A stretch of 64,000 nt of DNA, from positions 1-64,000 of the forward strand of contig NZ_JAPCKK010000008.1 in the NCBI RefSeq assembly GCF_030705605.1. Reading direction: 5' to 3'. Positions 27,553 to 40,159 of this stretch are shown piece by piece. The DNA comes from Paenibacillus zeirhizosphaerae (GTDB taxonomy: Bacteria > Bacillota > Bacilli > Paenibacillales > Paenibacillaceae). The translations under genes and the position numbers were made by a program. The number at the start of each line of letters is the position of its first letter. Positions within the stretch are counted from its first letter, which is position 1. The notes under the pieces are model-generated. The model was not told where the DNA came from. It was given only the letters and a program-made list of their open reading frames with translations, and made no database searches.

Positions 27553-28743
27553 TTATTTTTGGATGGATGCTACGGCACCAGCACCTACTGTACGGCCACC
27601 TTCGCGGATCGCGAAGCGAGTACCTTCTTCGATCGCAATTGGAGCGATCAGTTGTACAGTAACTGTGATGTTGTCGCCAGGCATAACCATTTCAGTACCT
27701 TCTGGCAGGTTGATGATACCTGTTACATCAGTTGTACGGAAATAGAACTGTGGACGGTAGCCAGTGAAGAAAGGCTTATGACGTCCGCCTTCTTCTTTAG
27801 TCAGTACGTATACTTGAGCCGTGAATTCAGTGTGAGGCTTAACGGAAGTTGGCTTAGCAAGTACTTGACCACGCTCGATTTGGCTACGATCAACACCACG
27901 CAGCAGGGCACCGATGTTGTCACCAGCTTGAGCGGAATCCAGCAATTTACGGAACATTTCAACGCCCGTAACTACGGATTTCTTAGTTTCTTCGTGGATA
28001 CCAACGATTTCGATTTCATCGCCGACTTTAACCACACCACGCTCTACACGACCAGTAGCAACTGTACCACGGCCAGTGATGGAGAATACGTCCTCGACAG
28101 GCATCAAGAAAGGTTTGTCAGTGTCGCGTTCTGGAGTTGGGATGTAGGTATCGATTTCTTTGAACATCTCAACGATTTTTTGTGCCCACTCGCCATCTGG
28201 ATTTTGCAGAGCTTCACGAGCGGAACCACGAGTGATTGGAGTGTCGTCGCCTGGGAATTCATATTCGCTCAACAGATCGCGAACTTCCATTTCAACCAGT
28301 TCCAGAAGCTCTTCGTCTTCAACCATGTCGCATTTGTTCAGGAATACGACGATGTAAGGAACGCCTACCTGACGGGACAGCAGGATGTGTTCACGAGTTT
28401 GCGGCATTGGGCCGTCAGCAGCGGATACAACCAGGATTGCTCCGTCCATTTGAGCAGCACCAGTGATCATGTTTTTAACATAGTCAGCGTGGCCTGGGCA
28501 GTCAACGTGAGCATAGTGACGTTGATCAGTTTCGTATTCAACGTGTGCTGTGGAGATTGTGATACCACGTTCTCTTTCTTCTGGCGCTTTATCGATTTGA
28601 TCAAATGCTACTGCAGCACCGCCGTAAGTTTTGGACAATACAGTTGTGATTGCAGCAGTCAGAGTTGTTTTACCATGGTCAACGTGACCGATAGTACCAA
28701 TGTTAACGTGTGGTTTAGTACGTTCAAACTTTGCCTTTGCCAT
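27553..28743 (-). CDS. tuf: Elongation factor Tu
   Basis: A 396-residue GTPase delivering aminoacyl-tRNA. G1 GHVDHGKT (19-26), G3 DCPGH and G4 NKCD are intact, followed by two beta-barrel domains. It is the last gene of the str operon, 93 bp after fusA, and is closed by a strong terminator. No second tuf copy is in the window. Confidence 0.98.
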   Translation of the reverse strand: MAKAKFERTKPHVNIGTIGHVDHGKTTLTAAITTVLSKTYGGAAVAFDQIDKAPEERERGITISTAHVEYETDQRHYAHVDCPGHADYVKNMITGAAQMDGAILVVSAADGPMPQTREHILLSRQVGVPYIVVFLNKCDMVEDEELLELVEMEVRDLLSEYEFPGDDTPITRGSAREALQNPDGEWAQKIVEMFKEIDTYIPTPERDTDKPFLMPVEDVFSITGRGTVATGRVERGVVKVGDEIEIVGIHEETKKSVVTGVEMFRKLLDSAQAGDNIGALLRGVDRSQIERGQVLAKPTSVKPHTEFTAQVYVLTKEEGGRHKPFFTGYRPQFYFRTTDVTGIINLPEGTEMVMPGDNITVTVQLIAPIAIEEGTRFAIREGGRTVGAGAVASIQK

Positions 28744-28836
28744 TTGAACAATTCCTCCTCAATATCATGGGTTTATGTTTAGATCGCCAGGCTAACAAAT
28801 GGATATTCGTAATACCTGACGATCATGTAAAACTTA

Positions 28837-30912
28837 TTACTCGCCTTTGGACTTGGAGACGATTTCTTCAGCAATATTCTTAGGAACTTCTTCATAATGG
28901 GAGAGTTCCATCGAGAATACGCCACGGCCTTGTGTACCGGAACGAAGTGTTGTTGAATAACCAAACATTTCGGACAGAGGCACCTTAGCACGGATAATTT
29001 GAGCACCACCGCGGGAATCCATACCTTCGATACGGCCACGACGGGAGTTCAACATACCCATCACGTCACCCATGTACTCCTCAGGAACCGTTACTTCAAC
29101 TTTCATAATCGGCTCGAGCAATACAGGCTTACATTTGTCTTTCGCTGCTTTCAGCGCCATCGAGCCGGCAATTTTAAACGCCATTTCGTTGGAATCGACA
29201 TCATGGTAAGAACCGTCGACGATGGTAGCTTTTACGTCTACAAGCGGGAAGCCGGCAAGTACACCGTTCTTCATTTGTTCTTCGATACCTGCAAGAGCTG
29301 GAGCGATGTACTCACGTGGAACGGAACCACCGACAACTTTGCTCTCAAACTGGCTGCCTGTACCTGCTTCCAGAGGCTCGAATTCAACCCATACGTGACC
29401 GTATTGACCACGACCACCGGACTGACGAACAAATTTACCTTCCACACGAGCAGGTTGACGGAATGTTTCACGGTAAGCAACCTGTGGTTTACCCACGTTG
29501 GTTTCTACCTTAAACTCACGACGCATACGGTCGATGATGATATCCAGGTGAAGCTCACCCATACCAGCCAAAATCGTTTGGCCTGTCTCTTCATCCGTGT
29601 GCGCACGTAAAGTTGGATCTTCTTCCGTCAGCTTACCGAGAGCCACACCCATTTTATCTTGGTCAGCCTTGGTTTTCGGCTCAACCGCAATTTCGATAAC
29701 CGGATCCGGGAAGTTCATGGATTCCAGAATTACCGGGTGCTTCTCATCACACAGTGTATCACCTGTGCTGGTATCTTTCAAACCTACGGCAGCAGCGATG
29801 TCACCGGAGTAAACTTCGGAGATCTCTTGGCGGCTGTTCGCATGCATCTGAAGGATACGTCCGATCCGCTCGCGCTTGCCTTTGGTTGCATTCAATACGT
29901 AAGAGCCGGATTGAAGCACACCGGAATATACGCGGAAGAATGTCAATTTACCAACGTAAGGGTCTGTCATGATTTTAAAAGCCAGTGCAGAGAAAGACTC
30001 TTCATCAGAAGACTTACGAACAGCTTCTGTACCGTCTTCAAGGAGCCCCTTGATGTCTGGTACGTCGATTGGAGCAGGCAGGAAGTCGATAACTGCGTCG
30101 AGCATCAACTGAACCCCTTTGTTACGATAAGAAGATCCACAGATAACCGGGAAAATCTTAACTTCTACGACACCTTGACGGAGAGCACCTTTGATTTCTT
30201 CAATCGTCAGCTCTTCTCCTTCAAGATATTTCATAGTAAGTTCTTCGTCCAACTCTGCAACCTTCTCGATCAGTTCCATACGAAGTTCTTCGACTTTGTC
30301 TTTGTACTCCGCAGGAATTTCGGCTTCTTCGATATTTTGACCAAGGTCATCCTTGTACATATATGCCTTTTGCTCAATGATATCGATGATACCGATGAAG
30401 TCATTTTCCGCGCCGATTGGCAGTTGAATTGCAACAGCGTTCGCTTGAAGGCGGTCACGCATGTCGGCAACAACGTTCAGGAAGTCAGCACCGATAATGT
30501 CCATTTTGTTTACATATGCGATCCGAGGAACACCGTAGCGGTCAGCCTGTCTCCATACGGTTTCAGACTGAGGCTCTACGCCTTCCTTCGCACTGAAAAC
30601 ACCTACTGCTCCGTCCAATACACGAAGGGAACGTTCAACTTCAACAGTGAAGTCAACGTGCCCTGGGGTGTCGATGATATTAACGCGGTGACCTTTCCAA
30701 GCAGCAGTAGTAGCAGCGGAAGTAATCGTAATCCCGCGCTCCTGTTCCTGTTCCATCCAGTCCATTGTCGCAGCGCCTTCGTGAACTTCACCGATTTTGT
30801 GCGTACGGCCTGTGTAGAACAGAATCCGCTCAGTCGTAGTGGTTTTACCCGCGTCAATATGAGCCATGATCCCGATATTACGTGTATTTTTCAAGGAGAA
30901 CTCTCTAGCCAT
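28837..30912 (-). CDS. fusA: Elongation factor G
   Basis: A 691-residue translocase GTPase. G1 AHIDAGKTT (17-25), G3 DTPGHVDF and G4 NKMD are present, followed by domains II to V. The length and the single copy beside rpsG and tuf mark the housekeeping EF-G1. I saw no obvious fusidic-acid-resistance change, but did not align it position by position. Confidence 0.98.
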   Translation of the reverse strand: MAREFSLKNTRNIGIMAHIDAGKTTTTERILFYTGRTHKIGEVHEGAATMDWMEQEQERGITITSAATTAAWKGHRVNIIDTPGHVDFTVEVERSLRVLDGAVGVFSAKEGVEPQSETVWRQADRYGVPRIAYVNKMDIIGADFLNVVADMRDRLQANAVAIQLPIGAENDFIGIIDIIEQKAYMYKDDLGQNIEEAEIPAEYKDKVEELRMELIEKVAELDEELTMKYLEGEELTIEEIKGALRQGVVEVKIFPVICGSSYRNKGVQLMLDAVIDFLPAPIDVPDIKGLLEDGTEAVRKSSDEESFSALAFKIMTDPYVGKLTFFRVYSGVLQSGSYVLNATKGKRERIGRILQMHANSRQEISEVYSGDIAAAVGLKDTSTGDTLCDEKHPVILESMNFPDPVIEIAVEPKTKADQDKMGVALGKLTEEDPTLRAHTDEETGQTILAGMGELHLDIIIDRMRREFKVETNVGKPQVAYRETFRQPARVEGKFVRQSGGRGQYGHVWVEFEPLEAGTGSQFESKVVGGSVPREYIAPALAGIEEQMKNGVLAGFPLVDVKATIVDGSYHDVDSNEMAFKIAGSMALKAAKDKCKPVLLEPIMKVEVTVPEEYMGDVMGMLNSRRGRIEGMDSRGGAQIIRAKVPLSEMFGYSTTLRSGTQGRGVFSMELSHYEEVPKNIAEEIVSKSKGE

Positions 30913-30958
30913 GAAATGGGTCTCCCTTCAAAATTGAAGTTTATTAGTGAACTGAATC

Positions 30959-31429
30959 CTACCAGCGGTAGTGAGCAAACGCTTTGTTCGCTTCAGCCAT
31001 TTTGTGCGTGTCTTCACGTTTCTTAACGGAAGCACCAGTGTTGTTGGATGCGTCGATGATTTCTGCAGCGAGACGCTCTTCCATCGTCTTCTCACCGCGG
31101 TTGCGGGAGTAGTTAACGAGCCAACGGAGTCCCAAGGATGTACGTCTCTCAGGTTTAACCTCGATTGGTACTTGGTAGTTGGCACCGCCTACACGGCGAG
31201 CTTTAACTTCCAGGACTGGCATGATATTCTTGATAGCTGCTTCAAACACTTCCATTGGATCATTGCCCGTACGTTCTTGAATCAGCTTGAACGCATTGTA
31301 CAGAATGCTTTGAGCAACTCCGCGTTTTCCGTCGAGCATGATGCGGTTGATCAAACGTGTAACAAGCTTGCTGTTATACACCGGATCAGGCAACACGTCT
31401 CTTTTGGTAACTGGACCTTTGCGTGGCAT
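30959..31429 (-). CDS. rpsG: 30S ribosomal protein S7
   Basis: A 156-residue S7 protein, the primary binder that organises the 16S 3' domain. [28 protein letters not shown] and the C-terminal [14 protein letters not shown] are typical. GGGGG precedes it, 49 bp after rpsL. Confidence 0.97.
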   Translation of the reverse strand: MPRKGPVTKRDVLPDPVYNSKLVTRLINRIMLDGKRGVAQSILYNAFKLIQERTGNDPMEVFEAAIKNIMPVLEVKARRVGGANYQVPIEVKPERRTSLGLRWLVNYSRNRGEKTMEERLAAEIIDASNNTGASVKKREDTHKMAEANKAFAHYRW

Positions 31430-31478
31430 GGATATCCCCCTTTCTCATTTGTTCAACCGGCTGTTGCCGGGTCATTTA

Positions 31479-31901
31479 TTAGGCTTTTTTAGCTTTAGGA
31501 CGTTTCGCGCCGTATTTGGAACGAGCCTGCATACGGTTGTTTACGCCTGCTGTATCCAAAGCTCCGCGTACGATGTGGTAACGTACACCCGGAAGGTCTT
31601 TTACACGACCTCCGCGAATCAGCACAACACTGTGCTCTTGCAGGTTATGTCCGATACCCGGAATGTAAGCCGTCACCTCTACACGGTTCGTCAAACGAAC
31701 ACGGGCATATTTACGAAGTGCGGAGTTCGGTTTTTTCGGAGTCATTGTACCTACACGAGTGCAGACGCCGCGTTTTTGCGGAGCGCTGATATCGGTAGCT
31801 TCACGTTTCAGAGCGTTGAAGCCTCTTTGCAGAGCCGGTGATTTCGACTTGTCGATTTTGGCTTTACGGCCTTTACGCACCAATTGGTTAATAGTTGGCA
31901 T
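31479..31901 (-). CDS. rpsL: 30S ribosomal protein S12
   Basis: A 140-residue S12 protein of the decoding centre. The segments [11 protein letters not shown] and [13 protein letters not shown] carry the wild-type Lys residues at the positions equivalent to E. coli K43 and K88, so no classic streptomycin-resistance change is present. GGAGG precedes the ATG. Confidence 0.97.
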   Translation of the reverse strand: MPTINQLVRKGRKAKIDKSKSPALQRGFNALKREATDISAPQKRGVCTRVGTMTPKKPNSALRKYARVRLTNRVEVTAYIPGIGHNLQEHSVVLIRGGRVKDLPGVRYHIVRGALDTAGVNNRMQARSKYGAKRPKAKKA

Positions 31902-32049
31902 TGTGTTGCCACCTCCTTCCTCAATTCTTCATGATCTTTTGATAAACTCACTTTTTAAGTCCACAGACCCAGGCGGTTCATAAAAGAACAAATGAAAAGT
32001 TTTTGCCTTTTGGAATTACTTAAATCCTCTGACAAAAACGTTCCTTACC

Positions 32050-32301
32050 TTATTGTTTTACGATAGCAGCCATTGCAGCTCCCACTTCAATTCCGCAAGC
32101 TTTACCGAGATTACTCATCGTATCCACCAACGTCACTTTAACCCCGTGCTTGTCACACAGTTCAATAAGTTTGGAAGTGAGACGCGGATCTGCGTCTTCG
32201 GCCAAATATACTTCCGAGGCGAAGCCCAATTCAACCATTTTAATAGTCTGTTTGGTACCGATCTTGACATGAGCATCCTGCAGACTTTGTTCTTTAGACA
32301 T
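32050..32301 (-). CDS. rplGB: L7Ae-family kink-turn RNA-binding protein
   Basis: An 83-residue L7Ae/L30e-fold protein matching YbxF/RplGB of B. subtilis, which binds kink-turn RNA. KIGTKQTIKMVELGFASEVYLAEDADPRLTSKL is the core. ATG 32301 has GGAGG 8 nt upstream. It is the first gene of the str operon, as in Bacillales, 148 bp before rpsL. The ribosomal role is not firmly established. Confidence 0.9.
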   Translation of the reverse strand: MSKEQSLQDAHVKIGTKQTIKMVELGFASEVYLAEDADPRLTSKLIELCDKHGVKVTLVDTMSNLGKACGIEVGAAMAAIVKQ

Positions 32302-32357
32302 TTCGCATTCCTCCGAAATCACCTTAATCACAATCCTGCAACTCACGCACCTTTGCT

Positions 32358-32386
32358 ATATTAGCATTGACTACGATCAATGTCAA
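32358..32386 (-). promoter_or_regulatory. str operon promoter
   Basis: Leftward TTGACA (32381-32386), 17 bp, TAATAT (32358-32363), 57 bp before the L7Ae-like gene. The spacer and -35 form a partial inverted repeat (TTGACATTGATCGTAGTCAA). Confidence 0.75.
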
Positions 32387-32421
32387 GATATTAATTGATA
32401 TCTAAAAAGCCTTCGGAACAG

Positions 32422-32473
32422 GGTTAGGAGGAGGAGACATAGACCCTCCCCCTCCATACACACGTTCCTAACC
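32422..32473 (-). other. Nested hairpins downstream of rpoC
   Basis: Leftward GGTTAGGA (32473-32466) pairs with TCCTAACC (32429-32422), and TGGAGGGGGAG (32456-32446) pairs with the C/T-rich run before it. The two pairings compete for the same CTCCTCC run. No U tract follows, so it is not a standard intrinsic terminator, though it is the only strong structure between rpoC and the str promoter. Confidence 0.5.
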
Positions 32474-32510
32474 TTATCACACCGGAAAATCGGTGCATAG
32501 TTCGCTGCTC

Positions 32511-35500
32511 TTAGTCAGCCGTTACCGTTTCAAACTCTTCAGACGGAGACTCCCCGTTACCAGGCTCCACGATTTGCACGTTGCGGTAGCGGCTCATACC
32601 CGTACCCGCAGGGATCAGCTTACCGATGATAACATTCTCTTTAAGGCCAAGCAATTGGTCCACTTTGCCTTTGATAGCTGCATCAGTGAGCACGCGTGTT
32701 GTTTCCTGGAACGAAGCTGCGGACAGGAAGGAATCCGTTTCAAGCGACGCTTTGGTAATACCGAGCAGGATCGGCTTGGCAACCGCCGGCTCCTTGCCGT
32801 TCAGGATGGCAACTTTATTCGCTGCTTCGTATTCGTGAACGTCAACGAAAGAGCCCGGCAGAAGCGTCGTATTGCCCGCATCAATAATACGGATTTTGCG
32901 AAGCATCTGACGAATCATAACTTCGACGTGCTTGTCATTGATTTCTACGCCCTGGTTACGGTATACGCGCTGAACTTCCTGAAGGATGTAGTTCTGTACG
33001 CCACGAATACCTTTGATGCGCAGCATTTCTTTAGGGTCGATGGAACCATCTGTCAGTTCGTCACCAGCTTCGATAGCCATGCCTTCGCTTACGCGCAGAC
33101 GTGAACCATAGGTAACGGAATACGTTTTGGTTTCTGCTTCCCCATCAATATCGATTTCACGACGGTCTTTGCCTTCGCGGATTTCTTTGACCTTACCGTC
33201 AATCTCACTGATCGTGGCTTGACCTTTAGGGTTACGTGCTTCAAAGAGCTCCTGAATACGAGGCAGACCCTGAGTGATATCGTCACCCGCAACACCACCG
33301 GTGTGGAACGTACGCATCGTGAGCTGTGTTCCAGGTTCGCCGATGGATTGGGCAGCGATGATACCAACCGCTTCTCCGATCTCAACATGTTTGCCTGTAG
33401 CCAGGTTGCGGCCGTAGCATTTTTTGCACACACCATGTTTGGCGCGGCAGCTGAGCACCGAACGGATTTGTACCTTGTCGACCCCTGCTTTGACGATTGC
33501 TTCCGCCTTGTCGGAATCGATCAGCTCATTGCGGCGGGCAAGAACTTCACCCGTCTCCGGATGACGTACAGTTTCGAAGCAGTAACGCCCTTCAAGACGG
33601 TCGTACAGATCCTCGATAACCTCTTTACCGTCCTGAATACGACCAACTGTAAAGCCTTTATCCGTACCGCAATCATCCTCGCGAACGATCACATCCTGTG
33701 CAACATCGACGAGACGACGTGTCAAGTAACCGGAGTCAGCCGTACGGAGCGCTGTATCCGCCAGACCTTTACGGGCACCGTGCGTGGAAATGAAGTACTC
33801 GAGTACTGTCAGACCTTCACGGAAGTTCGATTTGATCGGGAGCTCGATAATCCGTCCGGACGGGTTCGCCATCAAACCACGCATACCGCCAAGCTGGGTA
33901 ATCTGTGACTTGTTACCACGCGCTTTGGAGTCCACCATCATCATGATAGAGTTGTAGCGGTCCATGGATTTCAACAGCACATCTGTCAGCTCATCTTTCG
34001 CCTTGGACCAGATGTCGATGATCCGGTCATAACGCTCTTCGTTCGTAATCAGACCACGACGGTACTGATTCGTAACAATTTGCGCCTTGGCATCGGATTC
34101 TTCCAAAATCTTCTTCTTCTCTTCCGGCACGATAACGTCAGATACCGCTACAGTTACACCTGCACGAGTAGAGTATGTGAAGCCGAGCTGTTTGATTTTA
34201 TCCAAAATCACAGCCGTCTCTGTTGTATGGTAAATCTCGAAGCAGCGGGCGATAATATTGCCGAGATAGTCTTTGCCCACCCCATTCGCCTGCGGCGCGT
34301 TCTGAATCGCTTCCGTAATGTTGACACCTTTATCGTAGACAAAGAATTCCTCCGCTGTTCCGTAGAGCAGGTTGGAACGTGTCGCATCATTGATATACGG
34401 GAAGCTCGCTGGGAAAATTTCATTAAAGATAATTTTACCAACTGTAGTGATCAGCAATGCACCTTGCTGTTTTTCGGTGAAGCTCGTTTTACCAAGCGCC
34501 TTCACCGGAATAGCTACACGTGCATGCAGGCCTGCGGTTCCACGCTGATAGGCGGATACAGCTTCATTGACGCTGCCCAGGATCATGCCCGCTCCTTCTT
34601 CTTCCTTGTTATCCATCGTCAGATAGTAAGATCCCAAGACCATATCCTGAGACGGAGTAACGACCGGCTTGCCGTCTTTCGGGTTCAGAATGTTCCCGGA
34701 GGCAAGCATCAGAAGACGTGCTTCAGCTTGCGCTTCAGCGGACAACGGCACGTGCACGGCCATCTGGTCACCGTCGAAGTCGGCATTGTAAGCCGTACAT
34801 ACGAGCGGATGCAGACGGATCGCGCGTCCTTCAACCAGAATCGGTTCAAAAGCCTGAATACCGAGACGATGCAGCGTAGGGGCACGGTTCAGCAGAACCG
34901 GATGCTCCTTGATCACTTCTTCCAGCACATCCCACACTTCGGCGCTTACGCGCTCGACTTTGCGTTTTGCACTCTTAATGTTATGAGCGAGCCCTTTATT
35001 TACAAGCTCTTTCATTACAAAAGGTTTAAACAGCTCTAACGCCATCTCTTTCGGCAGACCACATTGGTACATTTTCAGATAAGGACCTACAACGATAACG
35101 GAACGACCGGAATAGTCAACCCGTTTACCCAGCAAGTTCTGACGGAAACGTCCTTGTTTACCCTTCAGCATATGGCTGAGCGATTTCAAAGGACGATTAC
35201 CAGGGCCTGTAACCGGACGTCCACGGCGGCCGTTATCAATCAACGCATCGACAGCTTCTTGAAGCATGCGTTTTTCGTTTTGTACAATAATGTCCGGCGC
35301 GCCCAGGTCAAGCAGTCTTTTCAGACGGTTGTTCCGGTTGATTACACGGCGGTACAGATCGTTCAGATCGGAAGTGGCGAAACGCCCACCATCGAGCTGA
35401 ACCATCGGGCGAAGCTCAGGAGGAATAACCGGCAGCACGTCCATGACCATCCATTCCGGCTGGTTGCCGGAGTTACGGAAGGCTTCGATGACTTCAAGAC

Positions 35501-36125
35501 GTTTGATGGCACGGTTGCGGCGCTGGCCTTGAGCCGTGCGCAGCTCTTCCTTCAGGAATTCGAGTTCTTTATCGATATCGAGATCTTGGAGAAGCTTTTT
35601 GACAGCTTCAGCACCCATACCTGCTTGGAAGCCGTAGCCGTATTTTTCACGATAGCTGCGGTATTCCTTTTCAGACAAAAGTTGCTTTTTCTCCAGCGGC
35701 GTATCGCCTGGATCCGTTACAACATAAGATGCGAAGTAAATGATCTCCTCAAGGGAACGTGGAGACATATCGAGCGCAAGGCCCATGCGACTTGGAATTC
35801 CTTTAAAGTACCAGATGTGTGATACAGGAGCAGCCAATTCAATATGACCCATCCGCTCGCGCCGAACCTTGGCACGGGTTACCTCTACTCCGCAACGGTC
35901 ACAAACAACGCCTTTATAACGAACGCGCTTGTACTTACCGCAGTGACACTCCCAGTCCTTGGTAGGCCCGAAAATCTTCTCGCAGAACAGCCCTTCTTTT
36001 TCCGGTTTAAGCGTACGGTAGTTGATAGTTTCCGGCTTCTTCACTTCTCCGCGGGACCAAGAGCGAATTTTTTCCGGGGATGCAAGCCCGATTTTCATGT
36101 ATTCGAAATTGTTGACGTCCAACAA
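32511..36125 (-). CDS. rpoC: RNA polymerase subunit beta'
   Basis: A 1204-residue beta' subunit. The N-terminal zinc ribbon has C60, C62, C75 and C78. The catalytic Mg2+ loop NADFDGDQ places the three Asp at 449, 451 and 453. A second zinc site ([13 protein letters not shown]) lies near residue 890. The length matches Bacillales, which lack the large Gram-negative insertions. The start is a TTG 8 nt after AGGAGG. A 125-bp gap to rpoB holds the hairpin CGGCTCG/CGGGCCG at 36170-36190. Confidence 0.98.
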   Translation of the reverse strand: MLDVNNFEYMKIGLASPEKIRSWSRGEVKKPETINYRTLKPEKEGLFCEKIFGPTKDWECHCGKYKRVRYKGVVCDRCGVEVTRAKVRRERMGHIELAAPVSHIWYFKGIPSRMGLALDMSPRSLEEIIYFASYVVTDPGDTPLEKKQLLSEKEYRSYREKYGYGFQAGMGAEAVKKLLQDLDIDKELEFLKEELRTAQGQRRNRAIKRLEVIEAFRNSGNQPEWMVMDVLPVIPPELRPMVQLDGGRFATSDLNDLYRRVINRNNRLKRLLDLGAPDIIVQNEKRMLQEAVDALIDNGRRGRPVTGPGNRPLKSLSHMLKGKQGRFRQNLLGKRVDYSGRSVIVVGPYLKMYQCGLPKEMALELFKPFVMKELVNKGLAHNIKSAKRKVERVSAEVWDVLEEVIKEHPVLLNRAPTLHRLGIQAFEPILVEGRAIRLHPLVCTAYNADFDGDQMAVHVPLSAEAQAEARLLMLASGNILNPKDGKPVVTPSQDMVLGSYYLTMDNKEEEGAGMILGSVNEAVSAYQRGTAGLHARVAIPVKALGKTSFTEKQQGALLITTVGKIIFNEIFPASFPYINDATRSNLLYGTAEEFFVYDKGVNITEAIQNAPQANGVGKDYLGNIIARCFEIYHTTETAVILDKIKQLGFTYSTRAGVTVAVSDVIVPEEKKKILEESDAKAQIVTNQYRRGLITNEERYDRIIDIWSKAKDELTDVLLKSMDRYNSIMMMVDSKARGNKSQITQLGGMRGLMANPSGRIIELPIKSNFREGLTVLEYFISTHGARKGLADTALRTADSGYLTRRLVDVAQDVIVREDDCGTDKGFTVGRIQDGKEVIEDLYDRLEGRYCFETVRHPETGEVLARRNELIDSDKAEAIVKAGVDKVQIRSVLSCRAKHGVCKKCYGRNLATGKHVEIGEAVGIIAAQSIGEPGTQLTMRTFHTGGVAGDDITQGLPRIQELFEARNPKGQATISEIDGKVKEIREGKDRREIDIDGEAETKTYSVTYGSRLRVSEGMAIEAGDELTDGSIDPKEMLRIKGIRGVQNYILQEVQRVYRNQGVEINDKHVEVMIRQMLRKIRIIDAGNTTLLPGSFVDVHEYEAANKVAILNGKEPAVAKPILLGITKASLETDSFLSAASFQETTRVLTDAAIKGKVDQLLGLKENVIIGKLIPAGTGMSRYRNVQIVEPGNGESPSEEFETVTAD

Positions 36126-36250
36126 GGAGCAACCCTCCTTAACCCTATCCTAATTACTAGGTTCCATAACGGCCCGCTTTTCACGAGCCGCTACAGGAGC
36201 CTGCACATTGCCATTGTCGTAGACGAGCACACTTGCCAGAAAGAAACAAT

Positions 36251-39200
36251 TTATTCTATTCCGACTTCCGTGCCCTCCAAATTCAGGCTCAGTTTATCAC
36301 TAGTGTTCTCATCTTCGTCATCGATTTCTTTCATCTCAATTTCCTGCTCATCTTCGGACAGAATCTTCACGTCCATCCCCAAGCTCTGCAGTTCCTTGAT
36401 CAATACTTTAAAGGATTCAGGAACACCTGGCTCCGGAACATTTTCACCTTTAACGATCGATTCGTATGTTTTCACACGTCCTACCACGTCATCGGATTTC
36501 ACGGTCAAAATCTCCTGCAGTGTATAAGCAGCACCGTATGCTTCCAGTGCCCACACCTCCATCTCACCGAAGCGCTGACCGCCGAATTGGGCTTTACCCC
36601 CCAGCGGCTGCTGCGTAACAAGCGAGTAAGGACCTGTGGAGCGGGCATGAATTTTATCGTCAACCATATGCGCCAGCTTGATCATATGCATGACGCCGAC
36701 CGTTACTTCACGTTCAAAGCGCTCACCGGTACGGCCGTCATAAAGTACAGTTTTACCGTTGCGCTGCATGCCGCCTTCTTCCATGGTGTCAAACACATCA
36801 TACTCGTTCGCACCGTCGAATACCGGTGTGGCCACGTGAATACCGAGACGCATAGCAGCCATACCCAGATGAACTTCGAGCACCTGACCGATGTTCATCC
36901 GCGAAGGCACGCCCAGCGGGTTCAGTACGACCTGGACAGGCGTACCGTCTGGCAGGAACGGCATATCCTCTTCCGGGAGAATACGGGCAACGACACCCTT
37001 GTTACCGTGACGTCCGGCCATTTTGTCACCCTCGGAAATTTTACGCTTCTGAGCGATGTATACACGTACAAGCTGGTTAACACCTGGCGGCAACTCGTCG
37101 CCATTCTCGCGTGTAAACACCTTCACGTCAACTACGATACCGTCCGTACCGTGAGGCACACGCAAGGAGGTATCACGTACTTCACGTGCTTTTTCACCGA
37201 AGATCGCATGCAGGAGACGTTCCTCAGCAGTTAGTTCTGTAACGCCTTTAGGTGTTACCTTGCCAACCAAAATGTCGCCAGCACCAATCTCTGCACCGAT
37301 GCGGATAATTCCACGCTCATCCAAATTGCGGAGCGCCTCTTCACCAACGTTAGGAATATCCCGAGTAATTTCTTCAGGTCCCAGCTTCGTATCCCGCGCT
37401 TCGGATTCGTACTCCTCAATATGAATGGAGGTGTACACATCTTCTTTCACGAGCTTCTCGGAGAGAAGGATCGCATCCTCGTAGTTGTAACCTTCCCACG
37501 TCATAAAGGCTACGACCACGTTGCGTCCCAGAGCCAGTTCGCCCATTTCGGTCGAAGGTCCGTCTGCAAGGATATCCCCTTTTTTCACTGCATCTCCGCG
37601 TTTGACAATCGGACGCTGATTGATGCATGTTCCTTGGTTCGAACGCATAAATTTGTGTAATTTATATTTAACAATATCGCCTTTGACTTCATTGCCGTCC
37701 ACAGTCTCAACGCGGCGCAGCCAAATTTCATTGGCGGAAGAACGTTCAATAATCCCGTCATACTTGGATACAATACATACACCGGAGTCTTTAGCTGCTT
37801 TATGCTCCATCCCTGTACCCACCAAAGGAGCCTTAGGAATGAGAAGCGGAACTGCCTGCCGCTGCATGTTGGAACCCATCAGGGCACGGTTGGAGTCGTC
37901 ATTCTCCAGGAACGGAATCAATGCTGTTGCGACTGACACAACCTGCTTAGGTGAAACGTCCATGTAGTCTACACGACTGCTCTGCATCGGGATGATATTG
38001 TCGGACTGCTTGTTATAACGCACAATCACGACTTCATCTTTAAATGTATTGTCTTCGTTCAACTCTGCATTCGCCTGGGCAACAACATAGTTATCCTCTT
38101 CATCGGCCGTCAGGTAATCAATTTGTTCCGTTACTTTGCCGGTCTTCGGATCAACCCAGCGGTAAGGGGCTTCAATAAAGCCGTACTCATTAATGCGCGC
38201 AAAGGTCGACAACGAGTTGATCAGACCGATGTTCGGTCCTTCCGGAGTCTCGATCGGACACATCCGGCCGTAGTGGCTCGGGTGAACGTCCCGTACTTCC
38301 ATGCCCGCGCGTTCGCGCGTCAGACCGCCCGGTCCCAATGCAGACAGACGACGTTTATGCGTTAATTCCGCCAACGGATTCGTCTGATCCATAAACTGGG
38401 ACAACTGAGAGCTGCCAAAGAACTCCTTGATGGAAGCGATCACCGGACGAATGTTGATCAGAGCTTGCGGTGTGATAACATTCGCATCCTGAATCGACAT
38501 TCTTTCACGAACTACACGCTCCATACGGGACAGACCAATACGGAACTGGTTTTGCAGCAGTTCACCTACAGAACGCAGACGGCGGTTACCCAAGTGGTCA
38601 ATATCATCCGTGCTGCCGACACCGTGAAGCAGGTTAATGAAATAGCTGATGGAGGAAATAATGTCCGCCGGCGTAATATTCTTAACCGTCTTATCGATAT
38701 TGCCGTTAGCAATCAGCTTGATGACTTTGCCATCTTCAATCGGAGAGAATACATCAATCGTTTGAAGAGGAATGTCGTTGCTGTCCAGCACGCCGCTCGC
38801 AACATGATACGTGCGGTGTCCAACCGAATTTTCCAGATATGGCATGATTTCGTCCAGCAGACGACGGTCAACCATTTGCCCAGCTTCAGCAATAATTTCA
38901 CCTGTGGTGGTATCAATCAGGGATTCAGCAAGACGCTGGTTAAACAAGCGATTCTTGATATGAAGCTTTTTATTGATTTTATAGCGGCCTACATTGGCCA
39001 AATCGTAACGTTTTGGATCGAAGAAGCGTGCTACGAGCAGACTTTTCGCATTATCCAATGTTGGCGGCTCACCCGGGCGAAGACGCTCATAAATTTCGAT
39101 CAGCGCTTTCTCCGTGGAATCCGTGTTATCTTTATCAAGCGTATTGCGAATGTATTCGTCATTGCCGAGCAGTTCCAGGATTTCAGCATCAGTACCAAAA

Positions 39201-39796
39201 CCAAGGGCACGCAGCAAAACAGTTACTGGAATTTTACGAGTACGGTCGATGCGGACATAGATAATATCCTTCGCATCCATCTCCAATTCGAGCCATGCAC
39301 CCCGGTTAGGAATAACCGTTGCAGTGTATGCCGTTTTCCCGTTTTTATCTACTTTTGTACTGAAATAGACGCTGGGAGAGCGAACCAACTGGCTGACAAT
39401 AACCCGTTCCGCACCATTAATAATAAATGTACCGGTTTCGGTCATCAGCGGGAAGTCTCCCATGAATACTTCCTGCTCTTTCACTTCTCCGGTTTCTTTA
39501 TTAATAAGCCGGACTTTTACCCGAAGTGGCGCTGCATACGTAACGTCGCGTTCTTTCGCGTCATCTACTGTATATTTAGGCTCTCCGAGGCTGTAGTCGA
39601 TAAATTCCAAAACCAGGTTACCCGTGAAGTCCTGAATTGGCGAAATATCCTGGAACATTTCACGCAATCCTTCTTCCAAAAACCAATCGTAAGATTTTTG
39701 TTGGATCTCAATAAGGTTCGGAACTTCAAGTACCTCGTTAATACGTGCATAACTGCGCCGAGTGCGTCGACCATATTGAACAAGATGTCCTGCCAA
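36251..39796 (-). CDS. rpoB: RNA polymerase subunit beta
   Basis: A 1181-residue beta subunit. I chose TTG 39796, giving [22 protein letters not shown] as the first residues, because AGGGGTGA lies 7 nt upstream. The frame stays open 126 bp further but that part lacks conservation. The rifampicin region ([30 protein letters not shown]) carries the wild-type residues equivalent to E. coli D516, H526 and S531, so the sequence predicts rifampicin sensitivity. It is preceded by a leader of about 310 nt. Confidence 0.97.
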   Translation of the reverse strand: MAGHLVQYGRRTRRSYARINEVLEVPNLIEIQQKSYDWFLEEGLREMFQDISPIQDFTGNLVLEFIDYSLGEPKYTVDDAKERDVTYAAPLRVKVRLINKETGEVKEQEVFMGDFPLMTETGTFIINGAERVIVSQLVRSPSVYFSTKVDKNGKTAYTATVIPNRGAWLELEMDAKDIIYVRIDRTRKIPVTVLLRALGFGTDAEILELLGNDEYIRNTLDKDNTDSTEKALIEIYERLRPGEPPTLDNAKSLLVARFFDPKRYDLANVGRYKINKKLHIKNRLFNQRLAESLIDTTTGEIIAEAGQMVDRRLLDEIMPYLENSVGHRTYHVASGVLDSNDIPLQTIDVFSPIEDGKVIKLIANGNIDKTVKNITPADIISSISYFINLLHGVGSTDDIDHLGNRRLRSVGELLQNQFRIGLSRMERVVRERMSIQDANVITPQALINIRPVIASIKEFFGSSQLSQFMDQTNPLAELTHKRRLSALGPGGLTRERAGMEVRDVHPSHYGRMCPIETPEGPNIGLINSLSTFARINEYGFIEAPYRWVDPKTGKVTEQIDYLTADEEDNYVVAQANAELNEDNTFKDEVVIVRYNKQSDNIIPMQSSRVDYMDVSPKQVVSVATALIPFLENDDSNRALMGSNMQRQAVPLLIPKAPLVGTGMEHKAAKDSGVCIVSKYDGIIERSSANEIWLRRVETVDGNEVKGDIVKYKLHKFMRSNQGTCINQRPIVKRGDAVKKGDILADGPSTEMGELALGRNVVVAFMTWEGYNYEDAILLSEKLVKEDVYTSIHIEEYESEARDTKLGPEEITRDIPNVGEEALRNLDERGIIRIGAEIGAGDILVGKVTPKGVTELTAEERLLHAIFGEKAREVRDTSLRVPHGTDGIVVDVKVFTRENGDELPPGVNQLVRVYIAQKRKISEGDKMAGRHGNKGVVARILPEEDMPFLPDGTPVQVVLNPLGVPSRMNIGQVLEVHLGMAAMRLGIHVATPVFDGANEYDVFDTMEEGGMQRNGKTVLYDGRTGERFEREVTVGVMHMIKLAHMVDDKIHARSTGPYSLVTQQPLGGKAQFGGQRFGEMEVWALEAYGAAYTLQEILTVKSDDVVGRVKTYESIVKGENVPEPGVPESFKVLIKELQSLGMDVKILSEDEQEIEMKEIDDEDENTSDKLSLNLEGTEVGIE

Positions 39797-39996
39797 CTTT
39801 AACTCACCCCTCATGTCTACTCGCTTAAAAATTTCATTGCGAACCTTTGTTTGGAACCTTATAATGGAACTCATACAACAGATTCGTTCTCCACAAATGA
39901 AGAAAAGCCCTTGCTCGAACATAATCGAAAAAAGAGCGACTTATCTGTGGAATCTTCCTGCCGGAAACACCTTTATTACCTGTAGATTTGCCCAAA

Positions 39997-40013
39997 ACGT
40001 ATATATTATACGT
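39997..40013. promoter_or_regulatory. Palindrome in the rpoB leader
   Basis: ACGTATA (39997-40003), 3 nt, TATACGT (40007-40013). It overlaps a leftward TATAAT that lacks a good -35. It could be an operator or part of a second, weaker promoter. Confidence 0.45.
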
Positions 40014-40107
40014 AGACAAGACAAAATATATGCCTTGCCTGTTATAACCTATTGACATTTCAGCAAACTAAAGACATAAAGGGCATCCTATATGCTGACA
40101 TTTTATA

Positions 40108-40136
40108 ATAATATCACAGACCGCGGCCCATGTCAA
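40108..40136 (-). promoter_or_regulatory. rpoBC promoter
   Basis: Leftward TTGACA (40131-40136), 17 bp, TATTAT (40108-40113), beginning 24 bp after the methyltransferase stop. It would give rpoB a leader of about 310 nt. Confidence 0.75.
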
Positions 40137-40159
40137 CGGCCTTTTTTCTGTCTATTCTT

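Noticed and set aside
27523..31026. Long rightward frames opposite tuf and fusA (419 and 455 codons)
   Set aside because: Antisense shadows of highly codon-biased translation factor genes; no start signals and implausible composition.
31479..31901. Streptomycin-resistance substitutions in rpsL
   Set aside because: The Lys residues equivalent to E. coli K43 and K88 are present.
36251..39796. Rifampicin-resistance substitutions in rpoB
   Set aside because: The residues equivalent to E. coli D516, H526 and S531 are wild type in the visible region.
38465..39802. 445-codon rightward frame opposite rpoB
   Set aside because: Antisense shadow; it overlaps a complete, conserved rpoB along its whole length.
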